From: Metridium senile
Taxonomy: Eukaryota > Cnidaria > Anthozoa > Actiniaria > Metridiidae
Direction of reading: 5' to 3'
DNA: 64,000 bases
NCBI GenBank assembly: GCA_949775045.1
Contig: OX459101.1
Location: 5,814,894 to 5,878,893 of the forward strand
Shown here: positions 10,725 through 21,871 of the stretch, piece by piece
How positions within the stretch are numbered: the stretch's first letter is position 1
Layout of the letters: every line of letters starts with the position of its first letter
Position numbers and translations under genes: made by a program
Notes under the pieces: generated by a model
The model's input: the letters and a program-made list of their open reading frames with translations, nothing else
Told to the model about the DNA's origin: nothing
The model's database searches: none

Positions 10725-11101
10725 GTATCATCAGTTATCATTATCAATGTGAAAAAATGTGTCAAAAGTACACTATCAAATGCCTACATTTTCTTGCCCA
10801 CAAACAAAAACAATAACTTTTGATACAGTACGATAACATTCTCAATCATATTGAACGCTGTGAAGTATTTAGTTGAATGTTTATTCAGAAAATTCGCCAT
10901 TTGATTTCAACATGGCCAATCAGAAAAAAAAAATATTTTGAATGAATAGTAATTAATTATATAAACATCATCACCAGCAGTGTTATCTTTTTGAATTTCA
11001 TCATTCATCATTATGCATTGCGATCACTATCATCATCATTGTCATGTTTTCAAACTATTATGGTTTAGTTATGTGTTATTCTGTCCTATTTACCACTTCA
11101 G
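10725..11101. other. Last intron of gene 1, no feature seen
   Basis: 377 bp, AT-rich, with a cat/atc-rich patch (10970-11045) before the acceptor. No repeat element or coding signal is recognised. Confidence 0.55.
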
Positions 11102-11591
11102 ATCCAGAACATCCAGGGCGGATAGTGATATGCAAACCGTTGTTGGTGGACCCCAAAGAGCTTACTGTAGAGAGATGGATAACCCTCTTTACATGTCATC
11201 ACCATCGCAGGATCACTTATATGAAACTATTGGAGATCAAAACCCAGCTATTTACATGAGCATGGATGATGCCACACCAAATATGAACGTGGATGGTGCC
11301 AGTAACAGACCAAATATGAACGTGGATGGTGCCAGTAACAGACCAAATATGAACGTGGATGGCCCCAAACTTTATATGAACGTGGATGGTGCCACACCAA
11401 ATATGAACGTGGATGGCCCCAAACTTTATATGAACGTGGATGGTGCAACACCAAATATGAACGTGGATGGTGCCACACCAAGTATGAACGTGGATGGTGC
11501 CAGAGCGTACATGAACGTGGGGTATGCCAGGGAGAACATGTCTGAACGTTCAAAAAACAAGAAAGGGTTCATGGCGGAATCTGCTGCGTAA
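11102..11591 (+). CDS. Gene 1 last exon: cytoplasmic tail with Tyr motifs and MNVDG repeats
   Basis: The exon enters in phase 2 after taccacttcag (codon AG|A) and ends with TAA at 11589-11591. The tail is about 162 residues. It carries NPLY (NPxY-type), HLYETI (YxxI), AIYMSM (YxxM, PI3K-SH2 type), then nine MNVDG-type repeats of 9-11 residues. Three repeats have Tyr directly before MNV (PKLYMNV twice, RAYMNV); YMNV matches the Grb2-SH2 consensus YxN. The end NMSERSKNKKGFMAESAA is conserved with gene 2 (NMSERLKDNKGYMVESAA). Kinase/adaptor recruitment is inferred from motifs alone. The stop is clear; the 3' UTR lies downstream. Confidence 0.88.
11273..11529 (+). repeat. Coding minisatellite encoding MNVDG repeats
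   Basis: Tandem atgaacgtggatgg(t/c)gcc-type units of 27 or 33 bp within the tail exon. All length variants are multiples of three, so the frame is preserved. Unit variants alternate between Asn-Met, Ser-Met and Tyr-Met before NVDG. Confidence 0.88.
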
Positions 11592-14286
11592 CGGATGCGA
11601 GATTAAAACTAATGTATCTAATTGCACTACTTTGTACAAGCTTTTAGATATCACTGGAGCAAACAGTGCCACTATTGTAGCTTGCAGACTTTTCCAGATG
11701 ACAAAATTTGCGGGGCAAATCTTAGATAATCATTTGTGATTATGACTGCTTTTAATAATTTGATTTGCTGTCACAAAGTTCGAATTTCTGCAACAAAAAG
11801 GCCGTGTTAAGGGTGGTACTAGCCTCCTCTGCAGGCATCTCTGCCAAGGGCTTCCTGTTGAGAAAAGTGTAAAAGGGAGAGGGAGAATGGGTTCTCTTTA
11901 TTTCCTCTCTTTCTTGTTCCCAATGCCCTCACGGTCAACCGTTATTCAAGATAAAGCCCAAAGTAGAAATGAGTTGCCTAAAGAGCCAAGGCTAGGTCAA
12001 TACACACTGGGTGACAAATTGCTGCAACACAACAAGGGGACAAATCACAGCAAAAATTCAGTCACACGTGACAAGTTGAATTTAAGTGAAATATTTTCCC
12101 CGCAAAAAAAAGTTTTCGTCTGCAGTAAGTCGTACAACTGATGTGATTCATGACAATCGAGCTAGTCTCTAGAATCCTGCGCAGGCGCAGCCGCTCTTAG
12201 TGTAACCAACACTTAAAACGTCTGCTCAGGAGTCTAGCTAGTCTCGAGATTGACATAAATGAATATTTTTCAGTGAATATATAGTGTTTTCCGTAATGAT
12301 AGTCATTCTATGGTGAGCTTCGCACCGTGTATACTTATTACGCCTAAGTTTTCATTTTAATTTGTATATAACATATACTTTAATTTTTTATCATACGCAC
12401 TGTGTTGTTGTAATTTCACCAACTTTTTAGCTAACATGTTATGAATCACGCAATCTACTATACATTCCATACTCATAGAATTCCTAGAATATTTTGTTTG
12501 TACGTGTTTGTTTTTGAGTGCAAAGCCGTGAAATAATACTAGCAATGCATGTGTTGTCTAATTGCAGTATTTTGTACAAACTTGTAGATATGACTGGAGC
12601 AAACAGTGCAACTATTGTATCGGACTTTCATTAAATGAGAACTGCATGTTTTTCACATAAATGTGTTTATAATTGCTATAGAAATGTTAATTAACATTAA
12701 AAAGCTCATCGAAACTTTCATTTAAATCTAGTACACATCTTTTTAAACAAGATTGGTATTTTGACGTACCAAAGATACCGTATGCAATCTTGAAAACAAT
12801 GCTATTACCATATATCGCATTGTAGGTGAGAAGTAGCAAAAGACTTTGATTAGCGCACGAGATTTTTTAACAGGTTGAGATTGCAACAGAATATAGGCAT
12901 ATCTTTGATACCGAAAAGCTAGATCATAGTGCTGGACCACAAAGCCATTTGATATCATAATTCCGTAAATAACCTCACAGATGGGGGGCGTTCGCATCCT
13001 CGGGACTCGACCCAGGGGTAATCTTCTGTCGCTCGTTTCTCGCTCCCAGAATAAATACCCCTGGGAACGTAGTCTGTTGGAGCTTGTTCCGGAAGTCAAA
13101 ACTCAGCTCTTTCCTGATTGGTCGACCTTATTAGGTCGACCAATTAAAAGTTGTAAGTTTTTTTTTTTTTTTTTTTGGTAAGGTGTTATAATATTTTGTG
13201 CCAAAAAAAATGTTATTAGTAGTAGTAATATTATGGTTAAACGATTTACATAGTAATATTATGGTTAAACGATTTACGTATTCAAATAACTCAAATATAA
13301 CTATTAAATATATCTATATATTGTAATTCCTTGTAATACTTCAGTACGTATTTATATATCAAAACATTCGAAGAAATCATAAAATGTCCGCATTTTATTC
13401 CAATAAACCAGCCCACTGTGCCACCAAACGAATTCCATAAATGCTAAGAACAGGTAATTGTGGGTGCAATAGGGAATAAATTGGAACGAGAAATCAAATG
13501 CAAAACTAGAAATCAAAGTCGTCTCGCAGCGATCTCGCCTCGGCCGCCATCTTGGATTATCATTGATACAGGGAGCCCAATCATTACAAAGAGCAGCCCA
13601 AGCGGTAAGGAAAAGTAGTGAATTTTTCACGGGTACCCCGACTAGTTTATGTAATTGAGTGAGAATTGAATAAAAACCTTATAAATAAGCCAAAGGTATA
13701 ACCAGTCTACGAAATGCGACGTACTTAATTTACGAATGTACATGTATTGTGTGTCCTGAGATGATTGATCGTTGCCATAATCACGACTGGGTTCCTTCCT
13801 GTGATTGGCTGGGTTCTTTGTGTGCAAAATATTACCAAAAAAGGTAATGAACCAAACTGTCCAACCGGGGCCACCCGGCAAAACAAATTTCAAAATATAT
13901 CTATTTTGAGATCAAACAAAAATCTCGTACAGGGTTCTCACACGTTAAGATGTTTCTTATTTAATCTTGATCTATTCCATTCATATATAATGAAAATCAT
14001 TAGCATTCTAAGTAAAAACAAAACATTTGTAGAGATTGTATTGTTCATATTCTCGATCGTGATTGGATATTTATGTTTTGGTGGTCCCAAATTCGCACTT
14101 TAAAGAAAAATGACCAACTTGTTTGTAGTTGTGCCTTATAGTTGGTAATAGATACAAAGAGACTAGAAGAGTCAAGATTGTGTGTGATTAGCTCTTGGAG
14201 AAAACAGAGTAAAATATATGATTAACTAAAAAAAAATGTGTGTTCATACAATAAATTAATTCGATCATAAAAATTATTTATTGTAC
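11592..14286. other. Gene 1 3' region and intergenic DNA
   Basis: The first part is presumably 3' UTR. A 60-bp segment at 11617-11679 (tctaattgcactactttgta..) recurs diverged at 12557-12619, so part of the 3' region is duplicated 940 bp downstream. Between them are short palindromic stretches, and 13225-13285 contains a direct repeat of about 25 bp (agtaatattatggttaaacg). No ORF in this interval looks like a gene. Confidence 0.5.
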
Positions 14287-14303
14287 ATACATACATTTAA
14301 TTT

Positions 14304-14335
<32 letters not shown>

Positions 14336-14446
14336 CATACATACATACATACATACATACATACATACATACATACATACATACATACATACATACATAC
14401 ATACATACATACATACATACATACATACATACATACATACATACAT
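14287..14446. repeat. (CATA)n microsatellite
   Basis: About 35 uninterrupted catacata units after a short interrupted run at 14287. Confidence 0.95.
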
Positions 14447-14650
14447 GATTTATTTGATAAAGCAGGTTAAATAAATTGGCAACACATTTGTGCTGATGAA
14501 GACCTACTATACTGGTAACTAGTATCTAAACTATCTAATAATAGATATACATATATACATCAAATTACAATAATACAATAAAATACAATAATTTACGTTT
14601 CTAAATTTCAAATATAATAAATTATAATCAGAATAACGCTAGGATTCGGG

Positions 14651-14654
<4 letters not shown>

Positions 14655-14727
<73 letters not shown>
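14655..14727. repeat. (AT)n microsatellite
   Basis: Uninterrupted alternating AT of about 70 bp. Confidence 0.95.
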
Positions 14728-14732
<5 letters not shown>

Positions 14733-14937
14733 AAAGTATATATAGTCTTTGTCAAGTTATTATACAAGTTTCCTTGTCGTAAGTAATAAGGTTAATAGTT
14801 AAAAGGATACTTAATCAATTGTCTCACGATTGAGGTCATTGGTAGAAATACCGCGACGTTTCGACTGCAATCTGCTAGTCTTCATCAGGCGATGGTGTAG
14901 ACTGGATGATGGTTGTCTTATATACTTTTTCGTCGGA

Positions 14938-15279
14938 TTATCGGCGCTGTGATTGGCTGACGCGTGATGTCCCAGCATGCTTCTTGATTGTTGGCATCCA
15001 CGCTTCCGGTAGATCGATGCCGCAATCCCTATTGATGTTGTTAGGGTGTAGTCGGATCTGAATGGCTTCCTTGACGCTGCGTGTGTGCCAATGTACGTCT
15101 TGGTCGATGTATTTGACGTCTTTCCAGCTCAGGTTGTGTCCGGTCTTGTGGGCATGTTCGGCTACGGCTGAGGTCTCGGTACGGGCCAGTCTTACATCTC
15201 TTTGGTGTTCTTTCAGTCTTTCATTCACAGGTCTTCCGGTTTTTCCGATGTAAACTATGTCGCATTCACCGCATGGAAT
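14938..15279 (-). pseudogene. Penelope-like GIY-YIG endonuclease fragment
   Basis: Minus-strand frame running IPCGECDIVYIGKTGRPVNE, then RLKEHQRDVRLARTETS, VAEHAHKTGHNLSWKDVK, VKEAIQIR, ending in INRDCGIDLPEAWMP. The VYIG..TGR motif, the Arg in RLKEH and the downstream ExI (EAIQI) are the GIY-YIG nuclease landmarks; H..TGH is typical of the Penelope-like version. It is truncated at the palindrome centre, so the reverse transcriptase is missing. An inverted, internally deleted copy lies on the other strand from 15287. Confidence 0.8.
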
Positions 15280-15491
15280 CCTCTACAGGATTCCATGCGG
15301 TGAATGCGACAAAGTTTACATCCAGTTTAGATCCGACTACACCCTAACAACATCAATAGGGATTGCGGCATCGATCTACCGGAAGCGTGGATGCCAACAA
15401 TCAAGAAGCATGCTGGGACATCACGCGTCAGCCAATCACAGCGCCGATAATCCGACGAAAAAGTATATAAGACAACCATCATCAAGTCTAC

Positions 15492-15540
15492 ACCATCGCC
15501 TGATGAAGACTAGCAGATTGCAGTCGAAACGTCGCGGTAT
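15492..15540 (+). ncRNA. Hammerhead-ribozyme-like core at Penelope-like element end
   Basis: CTGATGA (15500-15506) and GAAAC (15526-15530) flank a foldable stem (gact..gca/tgc..agtc). GTC follows directly (15531-15533), then gcggt, which can pair with acc..gc upstream of CTGATGA to form stem I. This is the order of conserved hammerhead parts with a minimal stem III, as described for Penelope-like elements. One extra A follows CTGATGA, so activity is uncertain. A mirror copy lies at 14850-14896 on the minus strand. Confidence 0.45.
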
Positions 15541-15853
15541 TTCTACCAATGACCTCAATCGTGAGACAATTGATTAAGTATCCTTTTAATTTCACATTCC
15601 ATGATGAATAACTTATTTCCTTCTAAGGTTAATAGTGTTCCTGTTTTCCTTTAGTTTATCTTTAAAGGTAACTGGGTTTGAATATGTCTTAATATCATCA
15701 GGTAGTGGTTCCACGCGAGTGCTGGTCTATGTTTGAAGGTCGAACTCCCGACCTCATGCAGTTCTTGGCCTTGATACTTTGATATTGTGTGATTTCCTTA
15801 GGTTGTATTTTACTTGATCTTTTTCAATCAAACTATTTAGGAAATCAATAGGG

Positions 15854-16227
15854 GGGCGTAAGAGAGGTCTGGACACCGCAAAACCGCACAAAAAAATGGG
15901 CAAATACCGAATACCTAGCTCTACTAAATTTATCAAAATACCGATACCGCAAAGAAAATTCAACAATAGCCGGTTTAAATTAAAAACTAAGTTTTCATGA
16001 AAAAATAATATGTTTGTAATGTAGAGTAGACGATTATTAAAACGTACTTCTCGACCAAATCTAGTTTTTTCTTTTTTTCACCGAATACCAAGGCCTAAAA
16101 TGTATGAATACCGCACACCGCATATCATTTGAATACCGCAATACCGCATGTTAAAATATAAATTACCGTAATACCGCAACAAAAATGACTCGATACCGCA
16201 ACACTGCAAACCCTTACTTCCCCCAAT
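15854..16227. repeat. MITE with ataccgc-type subterminal repeats (1)
   Basis: The tips are ggggggcgtaag on the left and cttacttccccc on the right. Inside are many copies of ataccgca / gcggtat. It interrupts the LINE fragment between codons; joining ..AACAATATT to GATTTCC restores the frame (HENNIDFLNS), implying a 3-4-bp target duplication. Confidence 0.75.
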
Positions 16228-16587
16228 ATTGTTTTCATGGTAGGCTTTGTGTGTCAATGTGAGTAGTCTCTTAGTGTAGAAATGCTGAATTGGATTCCAT
16301 CCAGAGATATTTAATATTTCCTCAAATGAGGTATCACTTGGCAATTTGTATATGATCCTTGCGGCCCTATTGTTTATGCGCTCCAGGTCTGCCATTAAAG
16401 TATTAGAACAGAAACCCCAGATCTCAATGCCATAAGTGACGCTCGGAATTATTGTATTAAAGTAAATTGCTTCTAGGGTTCTCCTTGGTAAGAACTTGAT
16501 TCGCCTTAGTACTTTGACCTGATTGACCTTGTTATTAAATGCTGTACATAGTCTTTTAGTATGTTGTTGCCATGAGAGCTTACTATG

Positions 16588-16965
16588 AGGGGGACATTGG
16601 GGTTTGCGGTATTGGCCTTTTTTTAATGCGGTATTGCGGTAAAAGGAATAAATTTTTGCGGTAATGCGGGATTTAGGATACCTGCGTTATGCGATATTTA
16701 TCCTTTTTTTAAGCGGTATTTCGGTGAAATAAGCACAATCTAACGGTAATGCGGGATTTGAATTCCTGCGGTATGCGATATTAACGGTTTTTGTTTTTGT
16801 ATTTTTTTGGTACGTAAGGATGGTGAAAAAAAAAAACGTTTACTGACCTTTGGTTTTAATTAAACGTTGTGCGGTATGCGGTATTTGCGAATTTTTTTTG
16901 CGGTAATGCGGGATTTTTCAAGAATTTTTGCGGTATTGAGGGATTTATCCCAATGTCCCCCTCTA
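16588..16965. repeat. MITE with gcggtat-type subterminal repeats (2), 6-bp target duplication
   Basis: Terminal inverted repeat gagggggacattggg / cccaatgtccccctc, interior dense in gcggtattgcgg. Flanked by the direct repeat tactat. Excision with one tactat copy rejoins the LINE reading frame as TIDSKLSW. Confidence 0.85.
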
Positions 16966-17114
16966 CTATCAATAGTTAGCCCCAGACAAACCGATGTTGA
17001 TTTCAATGCTATGATCTTATCTCCATACTTTAAGGTGGCTCGACCCAATAATTTTTCGCGAGTACCGTCCGCATTTGAAGCTCCAGTATAAAAACGCGTT
17101 GGGTTCGATTTCAC

Positions 17115-20100
17115 TTGAACACATTTCTTTCATAAAGACTGAATTATGATTTAGGAGGGTTTTTTGAGAAATCGGACATAATTTCAATTGATTATTACGA
17201 AATATATGTTTTGGCCTTGAGTCCAATATTAGCCTTTAAAGTAATTTTCTAGCAAAATGCTTCAGGCTGATTACAACTTGAATGTTTGCCCCCAGTTGTG
17301 GAAAGTTTTATCAAAATTTATAAGGCGGATTGCGAGATATCGAGGATTGTTTAAATAATGCAGATAATTTACTCGAAAAATTTGTTATTTTTTGGGTATC
17401 TGTTAGAAAAAATCATCGTTCGTTCTTTTCTCCTATATCTCTTGCTCACTATATGGCAATTAGATAGCAATCGAGCCATACGATCTTCTCAAAACGTAAA
17501 ATATATGAGCCGGACCAAAAATCCAATGTTTACTTTTTTCGCGGTTTTGTATACAATTTCACAAAAATACGAAAATCGTAAAACTCGTATATGTGTTTTT
17601 AATAAAACTTTATGAGGGCTTCAAGCTATTAATGTTTTGTAAAGTCTCTAATTTTCATGTTCATTGGGAAGGTTTCAAGATATCTAATGTAGACGCAAAG
17701 TTGAGTAATATTGAGATACTGCTCAAAGATTTGGTGCTCTGGGAGTTCTATTGTTTGATTTTTGGCACAACAAGACATTCCTTCACACCATTTGCATGAT
17801 TTCACCGCGCTTGGCTGCCCTACGAATCATTTCCGAAGTATGGTAATGTGCTTTTGAAACGCGCACGGTAACGTTAACGAAGCATTTGTATATTAAAATT
17901 CCTGTTATATAAGTACTAAGTTAACGTTTTATTAAATATTTTACACCTGATGCATTTCTTGTATTTTATTTTAAATTAATAATCAACCAGGAGGAGCTTA
18001 ATATTTGCCTTAGGTTCCACCTTAATTCACTAAGTGACAACAATGATTTTAAGAATAAACAAAAACAAAATATTTTTAATGTCAAATTTTGTAAAAATTA
18101 AAAAACATTACGCATCAAATTGATCGACATTGGGAGTAATCACATGTATGCGCTTTAGAGTGCCTTTAATTGAAATAGGTATATACAATATGAACGGTCA
18201 ATCGGTTTGCGATATACAACGGTGAGTCGAAGATGAGCCGCTGTATATATATCTCATACAGATCGGACGCGAATATTTTATAGTACCGATGAAACTCCAA
18301 TGTCAGTTCTTTCATATTTCATTAAAATTTTCAAGATAGAAGTAAATCTGTACAAGTAAATTCATGTTTGAACTAATTATGCAAATCAAGATGATTTTGT
18401 ATCTACTAAACAATTTTCTTCATACCTATGATTTCTTTTGTACATTTCTCATCAATTTTTAAATGTGTAGTTTTTGAAGGTAAAATATTTAATGTACGGT
18501 TAGTGTGTCGAATACGAGAGATTCGGTAACAACTCAACGTATCTCGATGTAAAACTGAATGATTTATTTATCTTTTGTTACAGATAAACTTGAATCAGTT
18601 TTAATGTCTTCACGCATACCTGCATTTCTACATGCATAGATGAATATGCCCTGGAGCAAATCTTAATATGTCTAAATATTGGTCATATCATTTGAGCTTT
18701 TACTTCATAATTGAAAGGCTCGGAGTTTGCATTATTTAATTGAAGTCCAGTTGAAACTTCTTTTCTCTCTACTTCTTTGAGCAGTTTTTCAAAACAAATT
18801 CAAGTCTGTAAGGTATGTTATTGAAGCCTATATATGCCTTTTTGTCACATTCAACATCCATTTCAGTTGAAAACCTTTAAAGTTTTGTGTGTGTGTGTGT
18901 GTGTGTTAACAAAAATGTCAATTCTTTAAACCATTATTATAACAAGTGAAAATTATAGTATATTTAACTATTGAGCTAGACTTATCGCTAAAACATTTTC
19001 ATGAGGGACAAATAACGTACAGTTCAAAAATGAATGTCTTGCTTACGCAATCTAAAAGCTTGTTTTCTAAAATTTGGCGATGGGTGATGTACCTCCATCC
19101 TAATGCTTAATTTAATAGGAAGGTGTCGAGGTCAGTATTTTCGACATAACGTGGGTGTGTAGTACGCGACCTTCAATAGCCTAAAGAACAATGTGGTTTC
19201 ATGACTCAAAGATGTCATTGATTTCTTCAGAAAGCTATGTACATGTGTTGATGTTAATTTTTGGCGTGTTTAAATGCGTGGGCGACTATTTTTTTCTCTA
19301 TATGAAATCCGAAGGCGGACATTTGTGGTAATTTTGAGTTTTCGCAATTAACACGCGATCGAAAAATCATCAACAAACCAGAACATAAGCAGCCCGAAAC
19401 TGCTAGTTTTGAGCAGGAATGATTAACAGAAACTTGCAAACACTTATTCTTTTGTAGGAAGTTTAATACTGAAAAAAATAACAAGTATATTTCGAAACTG
19501 AAGTGAGCTGTTTTTAATAATATACAAATTATGTCAACCCTGACGGAAAAAAGAAAAGCGATTTTTTTTCCATTGAATTTCACAATGTAGTATTTGATTT
19601 GAGCGTTTAGATTTAAAAAAAGGGATTCCAACTCTAGATCTTATTTGAGGCTGGCCAAGAGGGGGTCATCATCACGTTTCACGTTTGATATCTATGATAA
19701 TCACGAATCAAGTACAAATTTAAGTCAAATTCACGAATAACGAATCAATGCCGACACGGCAGAAAATCGTGAGATCAAATAAATATTTCTATTCATTTTA
19801 AAACAGGATTTTGACCTTCTGACAACTAATCATTGTTAATGGAAATTTTGTGCATCACATCTGGGAGAGAAATCAGAGTACCTTATTTATGTGTCTTCGT
19901 CGTAGTCATGATGCATGACCAAGTAAAATGAATTGCTAACAAATTAGATTACTGTTCCCTGTTGTCGCTCTAGTCTCCTGGCGAGGGAGACTATGGTAGC
20001 TCCTGATTGATTACTGTATCAACAGATCCAATGACATCCCCCCCCCCCCCCCCCCCAACTCATTTCACACTAAAGGTCGTTTTGTTGTTGTCGAGTTTTA

Positions 20101-20236
20101 TTTATTTATTGTGGTTACTGTTTTAAGCAATTTTTTTTGCGCGCGGTTTTGTGGTTTTTGTCTATTATTTTTTTTATTTATTTTTTCATGATTGGAAACT
20201 TTAGCTAATAGGGTATTCACTGTATTTTTCTTACAG
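17115..20236. other. Intergenic or 5'-intron DNA upstream of gene 2
   Basis: About 3.1 kb of AT-rich DNA with no supportable exon. The only simple repeats seen are a short GT run at 18886-18906, a C homopolymer at 20039-20056 and T-rich stretches. Open frames lack domain content. Because the signal-peptide exon at 20237 has a 3' splice acceptor before its ATG, a 5' UTR exon may lie here unseen. Confidence 0.5.
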
Positions 20237-20300
20237 TTTGAAGGCACAATGATACGGACGCAAGCGTTGTTGGGTGTACTACTGACTATCATATCAGCAA
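20237..20300 (+). CDS. Gene 2 exon 1: signal peptide (ATG at 20249)
   Basis: Acceptor tttttcttacag, 12 nt of 5' UTR, ATG at 20249, then MIRTQALLGVLLTIISA and donor A|gtaggt, phase 1. Short basic n-region, Leu/Val/Ile-rich h-region and small residues at the end make a classical signal peptide. Joined to 43696 the next residues are T-H-C-C-Q-Q-P-C, a plausible mature N-terminus. Confidence 0.65.
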
Positions 20301-21674
20301 GTAGGTTCAAAATAATAGATCATCACATTCGTGGGTATTGCAGGCAGCCGATCAAGGCGTAACCTGAAGCTTCCTGTATTATACCATTGAATGCAGTGTA
20401 AAATGTAAAAGACTATTAATAATGGTAATAAAACTGAGTGGATTTCAATTTGGTCTGAAATCATACGAGTGATTACAAAATTGCACGACCGCGTAGTGGG
20501 AATGCAATTTGTTAATCACAAGTACGATTTCCGACCAAAATTGCACAACACGAAGTTTTATTACCACTTAACAAATTCATGAATGATTCATGACCTATTA
20601 GTTCAATCGTGGTTGTCCATTGTGGTCACATGTACAGACCTTGAAATCCCAATAAAGGATTGATGTTTTATGCATCAGTTTCATTAACTTTGATAAAGAT
20701 TTGATCCAATCTTTATCAAAGTTAGTAGTGCTGATGGCACAAACACCAGCAAAGGTCTCATCGCATCATCGACCTTCACCGGTTTTTCAAAACAACTTAC
20801 TTTCCTAGCAGCCTCCTACTGTACCTTACAAGACCTCTTTCAAATGTGGGATGTCAAGGGTGACACAGTGCGCATGATCATAATGTAATGATCACGTCAT
20901 TACTACAAATGTGCATTAATATTGCACTTTTCTTTAATAACTAATTTGTAAATAACTAATTTGTAAATGAATGTTGGGATTTGATAAGTCATATAAAATA
21001 TTCGCTTCCGACCTTTATGGGCTTAAAAAGGCTCGCCTGCGGCTCGACTTTTTAAATATAAAGGTCTCCCGCTCATATTTTATCTATTACTTAATCATAT
21101 CCAATTTGTAATCTTTTTAATTTGAATAAACACAAACTGGAGTATTTTGTTGCAAAACCAAACATGCAACATGAACATGCCATCATTATGAGTGATCAAG
21201 CGTGATCAAGTGATCAATTCACACAAATAAAGCTAAAATATACCACTAAAATCACAGAATAATTTATTTTATTTTATGAAATTCTGAAGATGTTACTTAA
21301 TACAAGAATATTTAGTGAGGATTTCAAAAAACTTCCAGCAATAGAAAATTGAACACACAAATTCTCAATCTTTTTTTTTCATTTCTAGTAAACAATTTTC
21401 TGAAAAACTGTACAAAATTGAAATAAACAATAATTTTTACTTACATTTACTAGCACATTGTGGTGTCCAAATAGTCGTTAAGCTTTGATAAAACCTGTGG
21501 TTGTCTTGAAATAAGCTCACCAAATCTTCTGTCATTTCAAAAATGTTCTTGATAATGGCAATTCCTCAGTTGAATTCACTGTAAAACAAGAAGCCAAGAG
21601 TGTCGATGAACAGTCTCTAATAAATAAATATGCGATTTGAGTCTTTTTCCGCTGTTTTTCAGTGAAATATTGTT
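20301..21674. repeat. Start of gene 2 intron 1; 3' part is an interspersed repeat
   Basis: 20301-21300 holds only short palindromes (ctttatcaaagtta region near 20690; a cgcttccgacctttat patch near 21003). From about 21440 to 21674 the sequence matches the inverse of 43005-43200 in diverged form (for example the words acattgtg and caagacaaccacagg). This is one copy of a dispersed repeat, whose other half resumes at 37547. Confidence 0.55.
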
Positions 21675-21871
21675 GGTTTGCTCACGGGGACCCCTAATCC
21701 ATCATTAATTCCTTGTAAATTTCACAATAAAATATTCATTATACATCTTTTATTGTACGGTCTTCGATTGCGCGCGCGCGTTGTTGATGAAAAAAATTGG
21801 GCTTCCTGCGTCGTCTAGCTGACAATTATTGGGCTTCCTGGGGTCTGCGCGCGCTTCCAGCTAGCTAGCTA

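Larger units (their letters stand above)
214..11591 (+). other. Gene 1 locus: sushi/HYR type I membrane receptor, 5'-partial, 13 exons
   Basis: Thirteen exons with GT-AG borders, almost all phase 1, join without a frameshift into 3119 nt (about 1038 residues plus stop), so the model checks itself. Domain order: CCP, CCP, CCP, HYR, CCP, CCP, HYR, HYR, CCP, a 152-residue unassigned domain with a furin-like site, GCC2/GCC3 (ephrin-receptor-like) Cys-rich module, one TM helix, cytoplasmic tail. The ectodomain resembles SVEP1-type sushi/HYR adhesion proteins, but a TM anchor and a Tyr-rich tail imply a cell-surface signalling or adhesion receptor. The first visible exon starts in the middle of a codon, so the signal peptide and any earlier domains lie upstream of the window. 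The closest relative in the window is gene 2 (20249-55082), which shares the Cys-rich module, TM and tail end. Confidence 0.85.
14787..15636. mobile_element. Palindromic Penelope-like retroelement 3' fragment with 13-bp target duplication
   Basis: Two inverted copies of the same 3' end meet head to head at a short loop (15283-15286). The left arm is about 14800-15282. The right arm, about 15287-15590, has an internal deletion near 15322. The direct repeat taaggttaatagt occurs at 14787-14799 and 15624-15636, consistent with a target-site duplication. The coding part is the C-terminal GIY-YIG endonuclease of a Penelope-like element, and the outer ends carry a hammerhead-like core (see 15492-15540). 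The element lies in the 3' part of the LINE fragment described below. Confidence 0.75.
15637..17114 (-). pseudogene. LINE (non-LTR) reverse transcriptase C-terminal fragment, split by two MITEs
   Basis: Minus-strand pieces read GREKLLGRATLKYGDK-like sequence, then STSVCLGLTIDS (17025-16968). After the MITE at 16588-16965 it continues KLSWQQHTKRLC, FLPRRTLEAIYFNTIIPS, YGIEIWG, LERINNRAARIIYKLP, HKAYHENN (to 16228). After the second MITE it continues FLNSLIEKDQVKYNLRKS. The order CLG-x-TIDS..W..H, then LE-x-I-x-N-RAARII and YNLR is the thumb/C-terminus of CR1/jockey-like LINE ORF2. Removing each MITE with one copy of its target duplication restores the frame. The tail beyond about 15770 is frameshifted, and the 5' part of the element is absent. 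Confidence 0.78.

Noticed and set aside
13352..14103. ORFs of 83-112 codons
   Set aside because: No domain, no splice-compatible neighbours, and the plus-strand one crosses repeat-like DNA (ggggccacccggcaaaacaa).
17358..19631. ORFs of 68-125 codons upstream of gene 2
   Set aside because: AT-rich, Phe/Lys/Leu-biased, no recognisable motif and no flanking splice pattern.
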